NCBI GenBank assembly: GCA_037013685.1
Contig: CM072886.1
Coordinates: 91,748,422-91,812,421 of the forward strand
DNA: 64,000 nt
Direction: 5' to 3'
Origin: Acridotheres tristis
Lineage: Eukaryota; Chordata; Aves; Passeriformes; Sturnidae
Part shown: in pieces, positions 24,861 to 37,727 of the stretch
How the letters are laid out: each line of letters starts with the position of its first letter
Numbering within the stretch: position 1 is the first letter of the stretch
Translations under genes and position numbers: made by a program
The notes under the pieces: model-generated
Told to the model about the DNA's origin: nothing
Databases searched by the model: none
Seen by the model: only the letters and a program-made list of their open reading frames with translations

Positions 24861-26585
24861 TTTTTGTATAGTATTTATTTAATCAGTGATAAGATGAGAG
24901 GGTCAGGCTGAGCATGTGTTAGACTGAGCTGCAGTGTAACAAGTTGAATTTACCTCTGTGCTCATTACAGCCATAGAGTAGAATGACTTGAATTTTGCTA
25001 CCTACTTTGATACATATGCTAAGATGCATTACTTTATTTGTGGCTCAAAAATTGCCATTATTATTTCTGAGAACTGAGCTTTATTTGATGTGTTTTAATA
25101 TTTCTAGATTATTTTCCCCATTGTTGCTGAAGTATGTATGGATTGGTTGAAGTCTTTAGAAAACTTCCAGTGATTCCTGCTGAGAATTTTTTATCAGGAG
25201 TTGAGGCTTCAAATCCTAGTAAACCAAAAAAAGTTTTACAGTTCTTCCTTTTGAGTTTTTTTGTTTCGCTGTGATGTTTCTGCACCACTGTACTGACAAA
25301 TGATACACTTCCCTGTTTATTCTGTGCCTGATACCAGATGCAACCAGTGAAAAATGAAAGGCAGTGGTATATACTGGGAAAAACAATGCATTTTGTGGAT
25401 TGATCACCCCAGCTAAAGTTGTGTATCAGATGTCAAAAATCTAGGAGATCTGGCAGATCTCCACGAAGGCAGCTTTGCTTTTGCAGTACACCCAAGCAAC
25501 ATGTGCTGCTCTGACACCAAGCCATGGCTGTAGCCTCCACACCACCAACAGTGTGCAGAAAAATCTGACTTTTCAATGAATACAAATATTGACAATTAAA
25601 TAAAATAAAATGTGCTTCAAAAACAATTCTTAATTGCTGGGCTAACATGATATTTAGTTCTCCTGTCACATGTTTGCACATTGGTGGCTCTCTTACCACT
25701 ACCTTTGGTGTGTCCTGTTGCTGGTCTGTGATGGGGAAACCATTCTCTTCCTATCCTCATGTGCCTTTGGAGCAGCCCCTCAGAAGGACAAAGACTGTGC
25801 CAGCCTGTAGCATGATGACATCACTGGAGGTGAAGTCTTTTTACTCCATTTAAAAAGTGTCAGTCCTTTGAATGAAAAATTTTCAGAGGATACAAAAAAG
25901 TTCTCAAATCAGTGTTCTTCAAAATTTAGCTTTCATTTCAAGACATCCTTTTTTTTTTTATATTTTTCTCTGTAGGTGTTCAGTTTGTGTATTTTCTCTA
26001 TTTTGAGCTGTTCTGCCTGTGTTGATACACTGTTTTCATGTCCTTAGAAGGAATTAATAAAATACTTGAAGTGTTGGTTCCATATTTGCACCATCTTTCC
26101 TCTCCCTGTACTGTTTGTTGTTTTGGAGGGCACCATAGCACTGGGAAAGCTCCCTGGAGAGTGTGCTCATGCATGTGTGAACATTTCACAAAGTGTGAAA
26201 TTTGTATGTAAAATTAAATAAGTTAGTGTGCAGCTCTGATATTGCAGAACGAGTGGTGTCAAAGCTCTGAGATCAGCCTGGGTGGTGATTTCTGGGCTTG
26301 CGTGAAACAAAGAGCTCTTCAGATAGCACCATAGCATGTAAGGTTTATAGATGGATAGACAGAGAGGAATAGGTAATAACCATAAAACAGTATTATGAAA
26401 ATATAAACCATAATTAGTGATAATGGCTTACTCAATTAAATACATTAAAGTATGGATGCAGAGTTTTGATGCATGAATGCTTTTGTCCAAGAGCATATGT
26501 GTGTTTATACACTGATGTAACAGTGATGTATAACTGACATTAAATATGCATCAAAGGATGAATACTCTGCCCTAATGTTAAATAG
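24861..26585. other. unassigned sequence
   Basis: I see no recognisable gene, repeat or structure here. Overlapping minus-strand frames at 25413-25699 lack known motifs. Confidence 0.5.
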
Positions 26586-26589
26586 GTCT

Positions 26590-26665
26590 CTTTAGTGCTG
26601 TCTAGTTGTACAAATATATGGAAGAAGATAGTCCCTGTCCCCAAATCTCCTGTCTGAAAAGAAAA
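26590..26665 (+). repeat. old amniote dispersed repeat fragment (MIR/L2 type)
   Basis: The words 'agtgctgtctagttgtaca', 'agatagtccctgtcccc' and 'ctcctgtctgaa' match, in order, a dispersed amniote repeat whose usual form runs 'agtgctgtacaaaca', 'acagtccctgcccc', 'gagcttacaatctaa'. I know the pattern from ancient MIR/L2-associated repeats but cannot name the family without a search. Confidence 0.4.
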
Positions 26666-27096
26666 ACACAGATAATTTAACTGCACATTTGCTTCAGGCA
26701 GCTCAAGGTTTTAAGTGAGGTGGGCCAGTTTAAGTCATACCCATGGATGCTCTGCTTTACCTGCTGAAGGACCTGATTGCCAGTGGGATGTCGCTGCTCC
26801 TAATTAATCTAGGAAGCCTAGTCTTGCAATTAAAATTCAGGTTCCCTGTTACGATTTCAGTGTCGGCAACTTGGGGGGCTGTGTGGGAGTAGTGCTCCTC
26901 TTCCTCTTTCTGCTGTCTTCTGCACCAGAATTTCTGCTGCTCTCCTTTCTAGTGATGAAAGTAACCTCATTTTCTGACCTCCAAGCTTTGAGTGTGTTAT
27001 TAAATAATCAGAGTCTTTTTAGTAGCTAGATGATTAAAAGAGGATTAGATTATGGTTAGTACCAAGGAGGGGGAAGTACTGAAACACATCCAAGTG

Positions 27097-27169
27097 ACAT
27101 GTTTGCCCTAATAAGTGCCAATGCCATCATATTCCTGATGGATGTTGGGGACTTATTAGGGCCAATGTG
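27097..27169. ncRNA. near-perfect hairpin, pre-miRNA-sized
   Basis: The two arms pair over about 31 of 35 positions around a 6-nt loop 'tattcc' (27130-27135). From the loop outward there are 6 Watson-Crick pairs, a one-base bulge, 6 pairs including two G-U, a small internal mismatch, then 11 perfect pairs ('ccctaataagt' with 'acttattaggg') and a further run with one mismatch. Arms of about 33 nt, a small loop and interior bulges fit a miRNA precursor. A small inverted-repeat transposon (MITE) is the main alternative. It can fold on either strand, so strand is left open. The surrounding 200 bp shows no attached protein-coding signal. Confidence 0.35.
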
Positions 27170-29244
27170 CACCTGTAGCCTATCAGTGTGGAGGCCCAGT
27201 CTTGGTGGCTCTGTACTGATGACCTTCCTATCACACACTCAGTAGAGGGTCTTATCAATATGAAGAAACAACTTGGGTTTATTTGCCTTCTCTCTTATGC
27301 TGCGTTATCCCTATTGCTTTGGAGAAAATTAATGTCTGACAATAAGAATTTGCCTTTTTTAATTTAAAGACCTGTTTAGTTCAGAAGCAAAACAAGCTTT
27401 ACCTAACTCTTGGATCCACCAGAAATTTTGGGATTTTTTTTAAACTTTCTTTTCATTCTGAGGTAAACTTTACCTCAAGGGCAGAAATACTGATCCCTTT
27501 ATTCCCCAAATGTGGGCCTTCCGAATTCAGACTGGGGAAGTCATGTTCCAGGCTGTTGTTTCCTAAAAATGGAACAGACACAGCAATTTACTTTCATAAT
27601 ATTCTTCCCTCTGTGTCCTCCCCCCATGGCCAGTGTCTCCAGTCTTAAACATTCCAGTTGATATTTTCTCTGTCTGGTCTCAGGGCTACAGTGTTATTAA
27701 AAAAGAAAAGTCCAAGTAAAATGAATTGTTCCTTATTAAGGTAGACTATATGGGGAGAGAAAAAAAGAAATGACACCTTTTCCTTGGAATTTTAGCATAA
27801 GCACACAGTCAAAATGGCAGAGTCCATAAATGTCAGTGAGAATTTTATTGGCAGAAAGAGTTAAACATAAAGACATTCAGGTGCTATTGTCCTGCAGTGC
27901 ATGAGCCCCGAATCATTTTAAACACATGGGTAGTCAACCATATCTGTAGGATCATGAACTGGTTTCTCCATGATTTAATTCAAATTTTGAATAGATGGGG
28001 TATGCTCCATGTAAAGAGAGCTTCTAGATGCCTTCCTTCTTGAATACTTAGTATTTAAATCTGATGCTTTTGAAATGTAAAGAAAGATTTCCATCAAGCT
28101 AAATGGGTTCAAAAGTGGGTCTTAACATGAGATTACTTTTTTCATTAAGGACATTATGTTGCATCATTCAACTCAATGTATTTTTTCCATCAACTTCATT
28201 AGATGCAAAACTGGCCCCTTAAAGCATAAGCCTTGATAAGACATTTTATCTTATGTGACTTCAGTGAAAAAGGGGAAAAAAAACCCAGAATCATAAGATC
28301 CTTATCCTTGCTGTTTCTTATTTCTGTGACATGTTTCTTCTGATATTTCTGCATTTTGAATCATAAGGGCTCTATTCTCACTGGGCTCTTGTCCCATGTT
28401 AATCTGATATTCATATAATTTTGCTAGAAAAGAGCCTGTGAATGATCTCTCCCTTCTAATTTATTCAAGACTAAAATTCTGCTACTGGCAAACTTGCCTC
28501 CATGGTTCCCCTGTCTGTACAGTATAACCAGATGTTTTGTAGTTTGGGTCCCTCTGCACATCATTGAACAGACACTACAAGTACCTCTTTCCTGTAGATT
28601 TCTCCAAGAAGCCTCACAATGGAATACATGAGGAATGTGTGAAAACAGGCCATAAACTGAGCTAAAATGAAATTTAAAAATACAGAAAATACTTTTTAAA
28701 AAGCAGAAGAAAAATTGCAGACTTTTTTAGAGCAGATTGGACTGTCATTTGGGCACTATGTGCATAATGGTGTGGTTGAAAAGACTTGTAAATATGAGTA
28801 TATTCATTTAAACCAACTTCTAAATTAAGACATAAAATTATAGGAATAATGTGGAATTGGCTTTGAATCAGTAGAACTTCTTTAGCACCTATTAGCAACA
28901 CACTTGTGTGCCTCTCAGAGTTGAAGGCATATTCCCAGAATCACTGTCAGGGAGGGAAGTAACTTCTGAAAAAGAAAACTGGGATATAAAATCTACGAAG
29001 ACTTAAAATGCATAATTTTGCATTTGATTTCAGTGCTTTGGTAGACCATGCTTAAATATTTTAAGTCTTCTGAAGTTTTCGGTTTGTTATTCTGTCTAGT
29101 GTCACAGATGCATCTGTAGTAGAGGCATAGTCCATTTTGGTGCTGCTCTGGTTGGACCAGCCTTTCCTCCATGGCGTTTTTCAAAGCTTATTTCCATTCA
29201 AAGTGAAGTCCGGGGTAGTAGGAGACTATGAGTCTTTCACCTAA

Positions 29245-29396
29245 TAAATAAGAAAAGAAAAAACCAAAAAAAACAAAAAACAAAAAACAAACAAACAAAA
29301 AAAAAAACCACAAAAAAACACAAACCAAAAAAACCAATAAAACAACAGAAAAGCCCCCAAACAAAACTAAAAACCAAAACAAAACAAACAAAAAAA
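29245..29396. repeat. A-rich (CAAA/CAAAA)n low-complexity island
   Basis: About 150 bp composed almost wholly of A and C, in irregular CAAA, CAAAA and CCAAAA units. A similar island occurs at 51357-51448. Neither has a recognisable retroposon body attached. Confidence 0.9.
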
Positions 29397-31553
29397 GTGT
29401 TAGGCATATGATGCTTGTGAATACAGCCTGAATTTTCCACAAAATTTGAGAGAATTTCAGTGGCAGGCTCTGAATTCTATCCATCTCTGCTTAAAATAAA
29501 GAACAGGAACTTACCGTCAATTTCTATACATCCTCTGAGCATAGAATTAATGATTCGATTAAAATGAGACATCCCCCAAGAAATTCTATAGTAATTGAAC
29601 TACTTCATAAATTAAGACAAGCAAGCGCAGTTGTATAAACACTGGAATCACTGACCCAGTTATTTGGAATAAAGTTTTGTCCATTATCGCCTTCAATCCA
29701 AAATGGGTGAAACCAGAAATTTCTCAATATCCCAGAAAATAGTTTTTGAAGCACTGGAGGAATATTTTCAGATGATAGTGTGACATAGAGGGATACTCTG
29801 TTCTCTGGTGCTCTAACCTGGTTTGAAAGGTCTGCATCAATCCTTACATTTAATGACAGAAAACTCAGCTTAACCTTGCTGTAAACTAAGTATTTATACA
29901 CATCAATGAGAGAAATAAAACACCTTATTGATTTTACATCTGCTTTCACCGTGGTAATTAAAATGTACTTTTGCAGTTTGCAGAATAGTAGTCTGTTTGG
30001 ATTAGATCAAAGAAAAGCTCCGCCACAGACCTTATTTTGTATTCCTGTTGTCCCTTGAAAATTCTTAAATGAATGCAGAAGGATGAGCCCAGTCTTCATA
30101 AACCACCACACTTTAGCAAAAAGACACCTTTTGGACAAAGGAGCTAATTGTTTGCAATGCTGTATTCTGGTAATTTCTAGGTCAAATTCAGCGTTGAACA
30201 TCCCCAAAATTCAGCCTTCAGTATAGTTAATGGATTTGCCTGGATATATGCTTTGTCAGGACTTTTCTGAGGAAAACTTCCTGCTGTAACTGTTCACAGG
30301 AGGGTCATCACTTCAGAAAATCCCTTCAGAAAAGCCAAACACTTGAGAAGGGCACTGCAGACCTTCCAGTCCTACTGGATTTCGTGCTAGATCATCCCTT
30401 TTAGCTGTATGCTACTACTTGGCTGCTTTGGGCAGGATCTACTGGCTTCCTGGACATATGAGACACATCTCATCTGGAGCCTGGTGCATTTGCATTTATT
30501 TCTGTTGGTGGATCTGGACTGTGGTCATGGACCTGACATTAATGTGGGGACATCAGTAAGTACAGCCACTCAAACACCTGAGTGTGAATGAGTTTTACAC
30601 GGTCAGTCCAATCCTCTGGAGTTGTCTGACAAAATTTCTACCCCAAAAATTCTCCACCTTTGGTCCTTATGAATGAGATGGTTTCCTAGGAGTACTTTGA
30701 GTAATTTCAGTAATATTAGAAACATCTTCACCAGCATCTTGGTTTTGCATGAATGTGTGTAAAGTCAAGCTTGTGGCAGCACAAAAATTTTTGAAAAACA
30801 CATCTGTTTCCTATGTTTTGTTTTTTATTTTTTTTTCTTTTTAACTTTTCTCAAGTTCTCCAGAGCTGAATGGCCACATGTTGTGTGCAATTTTCACCCA
30901 TGGAATTTCTATTATTTTCTCATCTGTGTCTCCGGTGGTATGTCATGATCAGACAAGTCTCCTCAGGTAGTTCATGTACAGATCAGGCCTGTGGCTTATC
31001 CTGTGTCACACCAATGTTAATTATGTGCTTCAGCAGCATGGTTTTAACACAGATTTAACTGATCCCAGAGAAATACCTGACATTAAATCAAGCCTAGCAG
31101 AATATTTTCAGTTTGATTCTCAAGACCCAAAAGTTTGGGAAAACTTGAGGTTTGTAGGAAGTAGATTTCTATCAGCACTTTCCACCTCCTACTCCCAGTA
31201 CAGGTTGATAGAGAGCTATTAACCAATTTAACCAGTGATTAATTTAGCTCCCCCTGTACATTTTATCCTTCTTCTGTCTGATTAGTTCAAGGCTTGAGAT
31301 TTGAAATAAAGCCAAGATTTTATGTATGGAGCCCTCTTAATTACTTCTTCTCACTTTTTCTTTATTTTTTAATCATGTGGTAAGAAATGTGATTATATAT
31401 ATATGTCTACTTAGTAACTCAGTATAGAGATATTTAAGCTAGGTCTAAAAGAGCTAGTTTGGTAGCGGAAGCAGTCTAGCCACAGCAACATAAGACAATT
31501 TATATAAACATACACGTATACACAAAAGTATGAGCAATTCATAACATGCCATG

Positions 31554-31554
<1 letters not shown>

Positions 31555-31602
<48 letters not shown>

Positions 31603-31620
31603 GTATGTGTGTGTGTGTGT
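31555..31620. repeat. compound (ATACAT)n-(GT)n microsatellite
   Basis: About eight copies of a 6-bp ATACAT unit (31555-31602) pass through ATGTATGT into about eight GT dinucleotides (31605-31620). Alternating purine/pyrimidine sequence of this sort is a likely site of length variation. Confidence 0.9.
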
Positions 31621-34269
31621 AAATATATTTATATATGGTAAGGACTGCATGATGTGTGCCTATATGCATACACATCTAAAAACTTTGCTAGTACAATTTA
31701 GCAAGTAACACATTTCAAAAGGAGAGAGAGGAGAAACAGAAACACAATTGTGATTAATCATGCTCATTATCAACTCAGACTTATGACCTGTGTAAGTTTT
31801 AGGGCATTTTTTTTTTGAAGTGTGTGTGTGGTGGTGGATGGGAGGAGGGGTGCATATGTGTGGAATGAGAGATGAAAAATACACTCTTTTCTCTGCCAAT
31901 AAAATGACCCTTCCACCCTCTCACTTTTCAGCCTTCCCTCCAAAAGTTAGGTGGATGTCTAAGGCTGGCTAAAGCCTTATTATTAAGTTAACTCTAGGTG
32001 GTTTCCATTAGCCTTACAGTACATGCCACTGAGCAGACATACAGTAACTGAATTGTTTCAACTTATCCAAATAACATTGAAATAGACTTAATTGTTGAAC
32101 TGCAGGAAAGACCATGTGTCTCCAGAGACTATTAGTGTCATTTAAAAGGCTAAATGTATCATAAAACCTGTCTTTAACAGAATAAAATTGTACAGACCAA
32201 CACAATTTTAGCTAATGTTTTCCACATTTCTTGTAAAAAAAGTCATTGGCTATAAAGGAAAGTTCATAACGTTTCTAGGAGTAGTTTCAGTGCAGCACTT
32301 CCCAACTAGTTTTAGCCTAGTATCCTTTTTACCATTACATAGCAATTTACTTTTAAGGTAGTCACAGCAAAACCTACAGGATTTACTTACAGAATACATT
32401 TCTATTTATCGTGAGTAAAGAGAGGCTTTGGCATAGCAGAAGATTCAAGAAGCTTCTGATTTCAATAGATAAGCATTTTTCTCTCTGTCTTCCTCAACAT
32501 TTAAATTGAGCTTTGATTAGAGAAGAATATGGTAATATTTCAGAGGAAAAGTAAAAGTGAAGGAATCCTTGCTGATACAGGTTGTCAGTGAGATTTCCTC
32601 TGCCATCAGTGCTTTAGTGCTTTGGCTTTTTTTGATTTTTATTCTGGGATTTACCTCCTTTTTTTTATTCCAATGTTGCATATTTTATTTTGTTGAGTCT
32701 GTTAAGAAAATGGTTTGGATAAGGAAAATGAAAAAGGTAGCTGAAAACAAGCAAAACAGGAAAGCAGAAGAGCAGGGGGGGAAGTAGAGAGGCCAAGAAA
32801 GAATGAATAAAAAATATAAAATTGCTTTTATGCTATAAAAGAGCCAAAGGAGTATTTCTTTGTTCCAAAGATGTTCAAAATATTAAAGGGAAAAGAGCTA
32901 GGAGGACAAATAGCAGATCAGTGCTCAATAGAAGGAGCAAATCTTTCTGTTTATCTATCTCATATTTTCACTGGAGTTTTATATCAACTCACAAGGAAGC
33001 TGTTTCAAATAACTTCTGCTAACATTATTGTTCTTTTACAAGTTTTGTTTCTATGGAAATGAATGATGTAATTGACTCTTTCCATCACAATCACTTACTT
33101 TTTAACCTGAAGAGATTTTTTTTTCTTTCCCAGTTAGTCCTCTCCAATCTAAGGAACAAAAGATATTGTCTCTTTTTTTTTTTTCTGGAAAACCTCAGAA
33201 TCATGATGTAATTACCTGTGTAGGAACACTAGCGCCTTTCCTGAAAAAGTTAAGAATTTCTTGAAACAGCAGTTACTGTCAAGCTTTTCCCATTAGAGCT
33301 ATGTGTGAATGGAAACAACTGTAATTTCTTCATTGCTTGCTATTAAAATGAACTTGAATCATGTAACTCTTTTGAAAAGGAGACATTATGATGACAAAAA
33401 ATATTGGTTAAGTCTAGCCAGGGTTTGATTTATTTGGTTTTAGTCCTGCGATAAGGAGAGGGTATGTGCTAATGAAGCAGTTCCCGTTTACAGGGAAATT
33501 CATCCAGTAACAAGTCATAGAGCCACTAATTCTTTTTCATTCCCATTTTGGGAATTTACGTAGTGTCTGGTCTCCTGGCACTGCCCCTCAGCGTGGCCCT
33601 GAATTCACCTGTAATGAAGGAAATCCCCAGTTGCACAAACCTACAGCATCTTTACCTTAAACTAAAAAGTCTCTTACTATTTCCAGGTTATCGATGGAAC
33701 ACTACTGCACAAATCAGCCAACAGACGTTGCATTCAGAACTGTGCAAATAAATGTGAGGGGAGAACTCCCCACATCTCTGATGCACCAAAGACAAGAGAA
33801 TGACATTGTTAATTTGAAATTTTAAGGAAGGATAATTTCACCAGTATATGCTCAACACAAATTAAAACATCTGATATGTATCCATGTAGAATTTGCACTT
33901 CTGACCTGTAAACTTGTTCAATCTCTGCTTTGTTGCTTTGCCTTTCAGGTCTGAATGAATTTTAGTACAATACCCACAAGCTTTTCCAAAAAATATATTG
34001 TAGGAATATTATTTTTTAAAATGTGAATTGATTTTAAGACAATCAACTATGAAGCAGAGATGTGCATCTCTTGGAGGATAGTGATTAAAGTCCAAAAGTT
34101 GAGTGTCATTGAAATATATTGAAATGATGATAAAACAAATGAAAAAATACTGTTTATAAATGCATTTATTTGGTGTTTATAAAAATAGATTTATTGAGTA
34201 TATATGAGACTCTGAATGCATTTTAATTCTATGAGAAAAGTAAAACTCACAGAAGACATCAAACATTAT

Positions 34270-34386
34270 TTTTTTCTTTTAGCAGCTGAAAAAGAAGTTT
34301 TTTTGATTTGCCCAGGCTCATATGAGAAGAAACAGTAAAGCAAAGAATAGAAACAATCCACTTAGACTCTCATTCCTACATTCTTC
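34270..34386 (+). repeat. probable MIR-like SINE fragment
   Basis: The order 'gatttgcccaggctcata', then 'aagcaaagaatagaaacaa' and 'gactctcattcc' parallels the MIR core and 3' region ('cttgcccaaggtcaca', 'gaatagaaccca', 'gactcccagtcc'). The match is diverged, and the assignment is weaker than that at 52181. Confidence 0.45.
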
Positions 34387-36427
34387 ATAGATGACCTGAA
34401 TGAGGACTTATTTTAGTATAGCCATGACAAATGTAATGTGCAAAACTAATGAAATTTAAATTAAAAAAGGAGTGACTTAACTGTCCCCTGACCTTTCATG
34501 TCTCAATGAAGTCTCATTCTAATATAAAGTGATAATTGTCCAGTGTTGGTCTTGTCACTTCATTCGTGATGGGACTGAAAAGATGCAGCTAAACCTTCTA
34601 ATTTCTAGATTCTGCAAAATTAGGGTAGATAAGGTGCAGTAAGTACTGTTAAGAAGTAAGTAAAGTACTGGTAGAAAGAGCTAAAAAGATGCTCTTGGCA
34701 GGCTGTAAAACCACCTTCCCACCATGCCCATTATGAAGTGTTCACTTGTGTGAGGGGTCCTATTTAAACTGTTGAGACCACTCAGCCTAAGTCCCAAAAT
34801 CTGGTGGGATCAGTCCCTACCAAGGTTACATACTTCTGCATTCTTCGTTGTGTATACAAGCTCTCTGATAGTTACTGGAATAAAATCAAATAACAGATTT
34901 CTACATTTACAGCACATGTCTTGAGCTGATTAACACAGGACCTAATTTGCTCTAATCAGCCCAAGGTGGATAGAATGTGAAACAGATGACCTTAGTTTTT
35001 AAGAACAGGTAATTCTGTTTATTTGTGGTGAATAATGACATTTTCCTACTGATGGGTAGTCACCTTGCACCTTAAATTGCATCAGGTCAATGCTGAGAGT
35101 AACTAGTGCAGCAAGTTTGAATTCCCCTGTACTGCATATTAGGTAACTTTTCTGTCACTGCCAATTTGAACTAGACCCACATATGAAAAACAAAACGTGG
35201 GTTCATGGTAAATATAACAACTTTTAATATCCCCAGCTAGAGAGAAAGTTTCCACTAGTATAGCAGAAGAAAGCATGTAAGGGTCTGTAAAATATCCTCA
35301 AAAATAAAACTTCAGAAAGGAGAAAATCTTTCCTTTCCCTATACTTAGAATTATTAAAAGTACATACCTGGAAAACAAAACCTGTGAGTAAGGGGCTTAC
35401 CTGAACCAATGTGTGATAAAAATTGAATCACTTCAAAGTTGAAAATGTATGTGAAAACAACTTATTAAGAACTGAGGTCTGATTTTGTCAATGTCTACAT
35501 ATGTAATTAATTCTTTACCTCTGAAGTGCCTTAAACCAGCAAAAAATGGCGACTTCAGCACAAGAGTCATTAACTAAAGTAAAATTTGAGTCAGGCATTT
35601 AAAATTTAGCCATCTGAGAATACTGGCTAGTGCTCAAACCCAGAATCCTGAGCATCCCATAATGATATAAGAATATATAAAGTAACAACATTCAAGTCCT
35701 GAGAAGGAGTATCTCGTCTTTGCCCTTTCACTTTCAAAGGCTGGAGGCCAGGGTGATGGAAGCATGCTATTACATTAACACCCACTCCACCCCCAAACAC
35801 ACACTACTCACACTGCTTTATGCCTGTTGTACCCCTAAGTCCAAACCTCTGTTCCTGCACTTTTTTGGATTGTGGCTGTTTGCAGTCTGCCAGGCTCTTT
35901 TGTTGGGAAGGAGTTGGGGATGTTGGGATAATGACATCAAAGCCAGAATTAGAGAGGCAGCCCTGGTGAGACCTTCAAAGAAAGAGAACTACTCAGCTGT
36001 AAAGGATAGACATGAGTCTGTGAGCCTTGATTCCCAGACCAGCAAGAGCTTAAGGTCGCTTGCTTAAAGGCACAGTCATCGAGGCACAGCCTCAAACTGG
36101 TAGAAATCAGGTACAACTCCACATTTTTTTCAGGAAATAATTCACTTGTTTAATTTTGCTTAGGCAAAGCTGAACAGTTGTAAGTGTAGGGAAGAGATTA
36201 ACTTTCTCCCTGACATATTTGCAAGAGGAAAATTGAAGTGACTTTTCAGATATATAGTGAAATGAATTCTTATTATCAAAGGCGATCTGTTCTTGTAACT
36301 CGGGGGGAAGATGCCACATTATTTTTTTTTTAACGCGAATAACCACTTTCTGGTACTTGGAGCCCAGCACTGCTAGCTGCTGCTCTCCTCAGAGGGTTTA
36401 CAGTAATGTTTTTGCAAAACTCTTTTC

Positions 36428-36607
36428 TCAGGATTGAGCTGCAATTAGCATGGGCTTCAGTCAGTTCTGTGGAGATGTCACTCCACATAATGCTACAGGC
36501 TTCATGCTGCAACATGAAGATGTCACTTTAGATAGCACTGTGGGCTTGAAGTGGCAATCCAGAGATGTCACTTCTCTGTTATGAACTGCTGCAAGAGAAT
36601 CTGTCCT
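36428..36607. repeat. 45-bp tandem repeat (minisatellite), about 3-4 units
   Basis: AGATGTCACT recurs at exactly 36473, 36518 and 36563, a period of 45 bp. Further shared positions include GGCTT at offset 26-30 in the units at 36428 (decayed), 36473 and 36518. On the minus strand, 45 bp equals 15 codons and one frame repeats a peptide pattern: SDIFMLQHEACSIMW, SDISTELTEAHANCS and SDISGLPLQAHSAI followed by a stop. Upstream on the same strand in the same frame come SDV and RDIKRVFVKYEASSI. In-frame stops mean it is not coding now. Confidence 0.7.
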
Positions 36608-36679
36608 TCCTGATGGAGCTGGCCTCATACTTCACGAATACCCTTTTGATGTCCCTCTCAGTGGGCTTGACATCACTCT

Positions 36680-37727
36680 AACAGCATGACAAGTTAAAAC
36701 ATGTCCTTGAGAACTCATGTTAACGAATGCAACGATGACCGTGACTACACAGTGTGCCTAGGCAGGAGCAAAGTGTTTTCTCAGTCACAGGAATACCTTA
36801 CTCTAGTGAGAACTGACTCACAAGTTGTTGCAGGACACAACTTATCTCTGTCTGCTATGACAGCAAGCCCGTGGTCATCACTGTGTCAGCTAGCATGGCT
36901 CTCAAGGTCATGTTCCACACTGCTGTAAATTCTGAAGGAAGATAAAGGACCACCTGGAATTTATTTTCTTTCTAGATGCCACTTTGGCTCCGTTAACCTT
37001 TAGCAGTGGTCTCTTCTTAAGTGGCTAAAACCATAAAGAACAATGCCACAAAGCTGAGAGTATGAATCATAAGTTTCAGGCCAGTCTAAATAGTTGAGTC
37101 TGATTTTCCCTTCAATATTCTAAACAATATAAATGTCTATTGATAAAAATTCCTACACAACTTACTATATAAATTCTGAATTTCAAGTATTACAGCACTT
37201 GTTGTGGTTAGAATAAGATTTTTAATGAAAAAATTGCCCAGCATGATATTTTCCCAGTTAAATGCCATGTGTGATCCCACAAGTACAAATGACGTTTGGT
37301 AGTGTCCCCTTTTGTAATTGCGTTAAATTAAAAAGCAATTAGAAGCCCACTAATTTCAGACTAGACCCATTGGGTCAGGACTGAGATCACCAAGAGAGCA
37401 GTCAGAAGGCATGCATTACACATGCCTCCCTCCACGTTTATATTGCAGGTAGGTCAGTAATTCCTACCACTGTCAGTGGCAGCCTTTTAAGGCGGCCCAA
37501 GGACACATGCAGTGTTCATTCATCCTTTGACAGGTGCCGGTACTGCGGACAAATTTCCCTTTGGTCTTTTTGCTTCTCGTTGGTATGAGAATCCTGGGGC
37601 TTCATGGGGTGGTGAGCTATTACTTTTTATCTTTTTTTTTTCCTCTTTGGTTAGAGTTGGGATTGAATGCATAAGAGATGGAATTTCTTGTTTGGACTTA
37701 GTTGTTCATTAATTTTTATCTATAGTA
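36680..37727. other. unassigned sequence
   Basis: No known gene or repeat. Several CpGs survive at 37,490-37,580 next to a short T run, so the CpG-rich insertion to the right may begin here rather than at 37,728. Confidence 0.4.

Larger units (their letters stand above)
27240..36425. other. unassigned sequence with low-complexity islands
   Basis: Aside from the A-rich island (29245-29396), the ATACAT/GT repeat (31555-31620) and a MIR-like segment (34270-34386), I recognise nothing. Frames at 30974-31222 (plus) and 29605-29949 (minus) have no known domain. Phenylalanine-rich minus-strand frames at 29188-29484 are translations of the A/C-rich repeat. Confidence 0.5.

Noticed and set aside
29188..29484. 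Phenylalanine-rich minus-strand frame resembling a membrane protein
   Set aside because: Its hydrophobic stretch is the translation of the A/C-rich low-complexity island.
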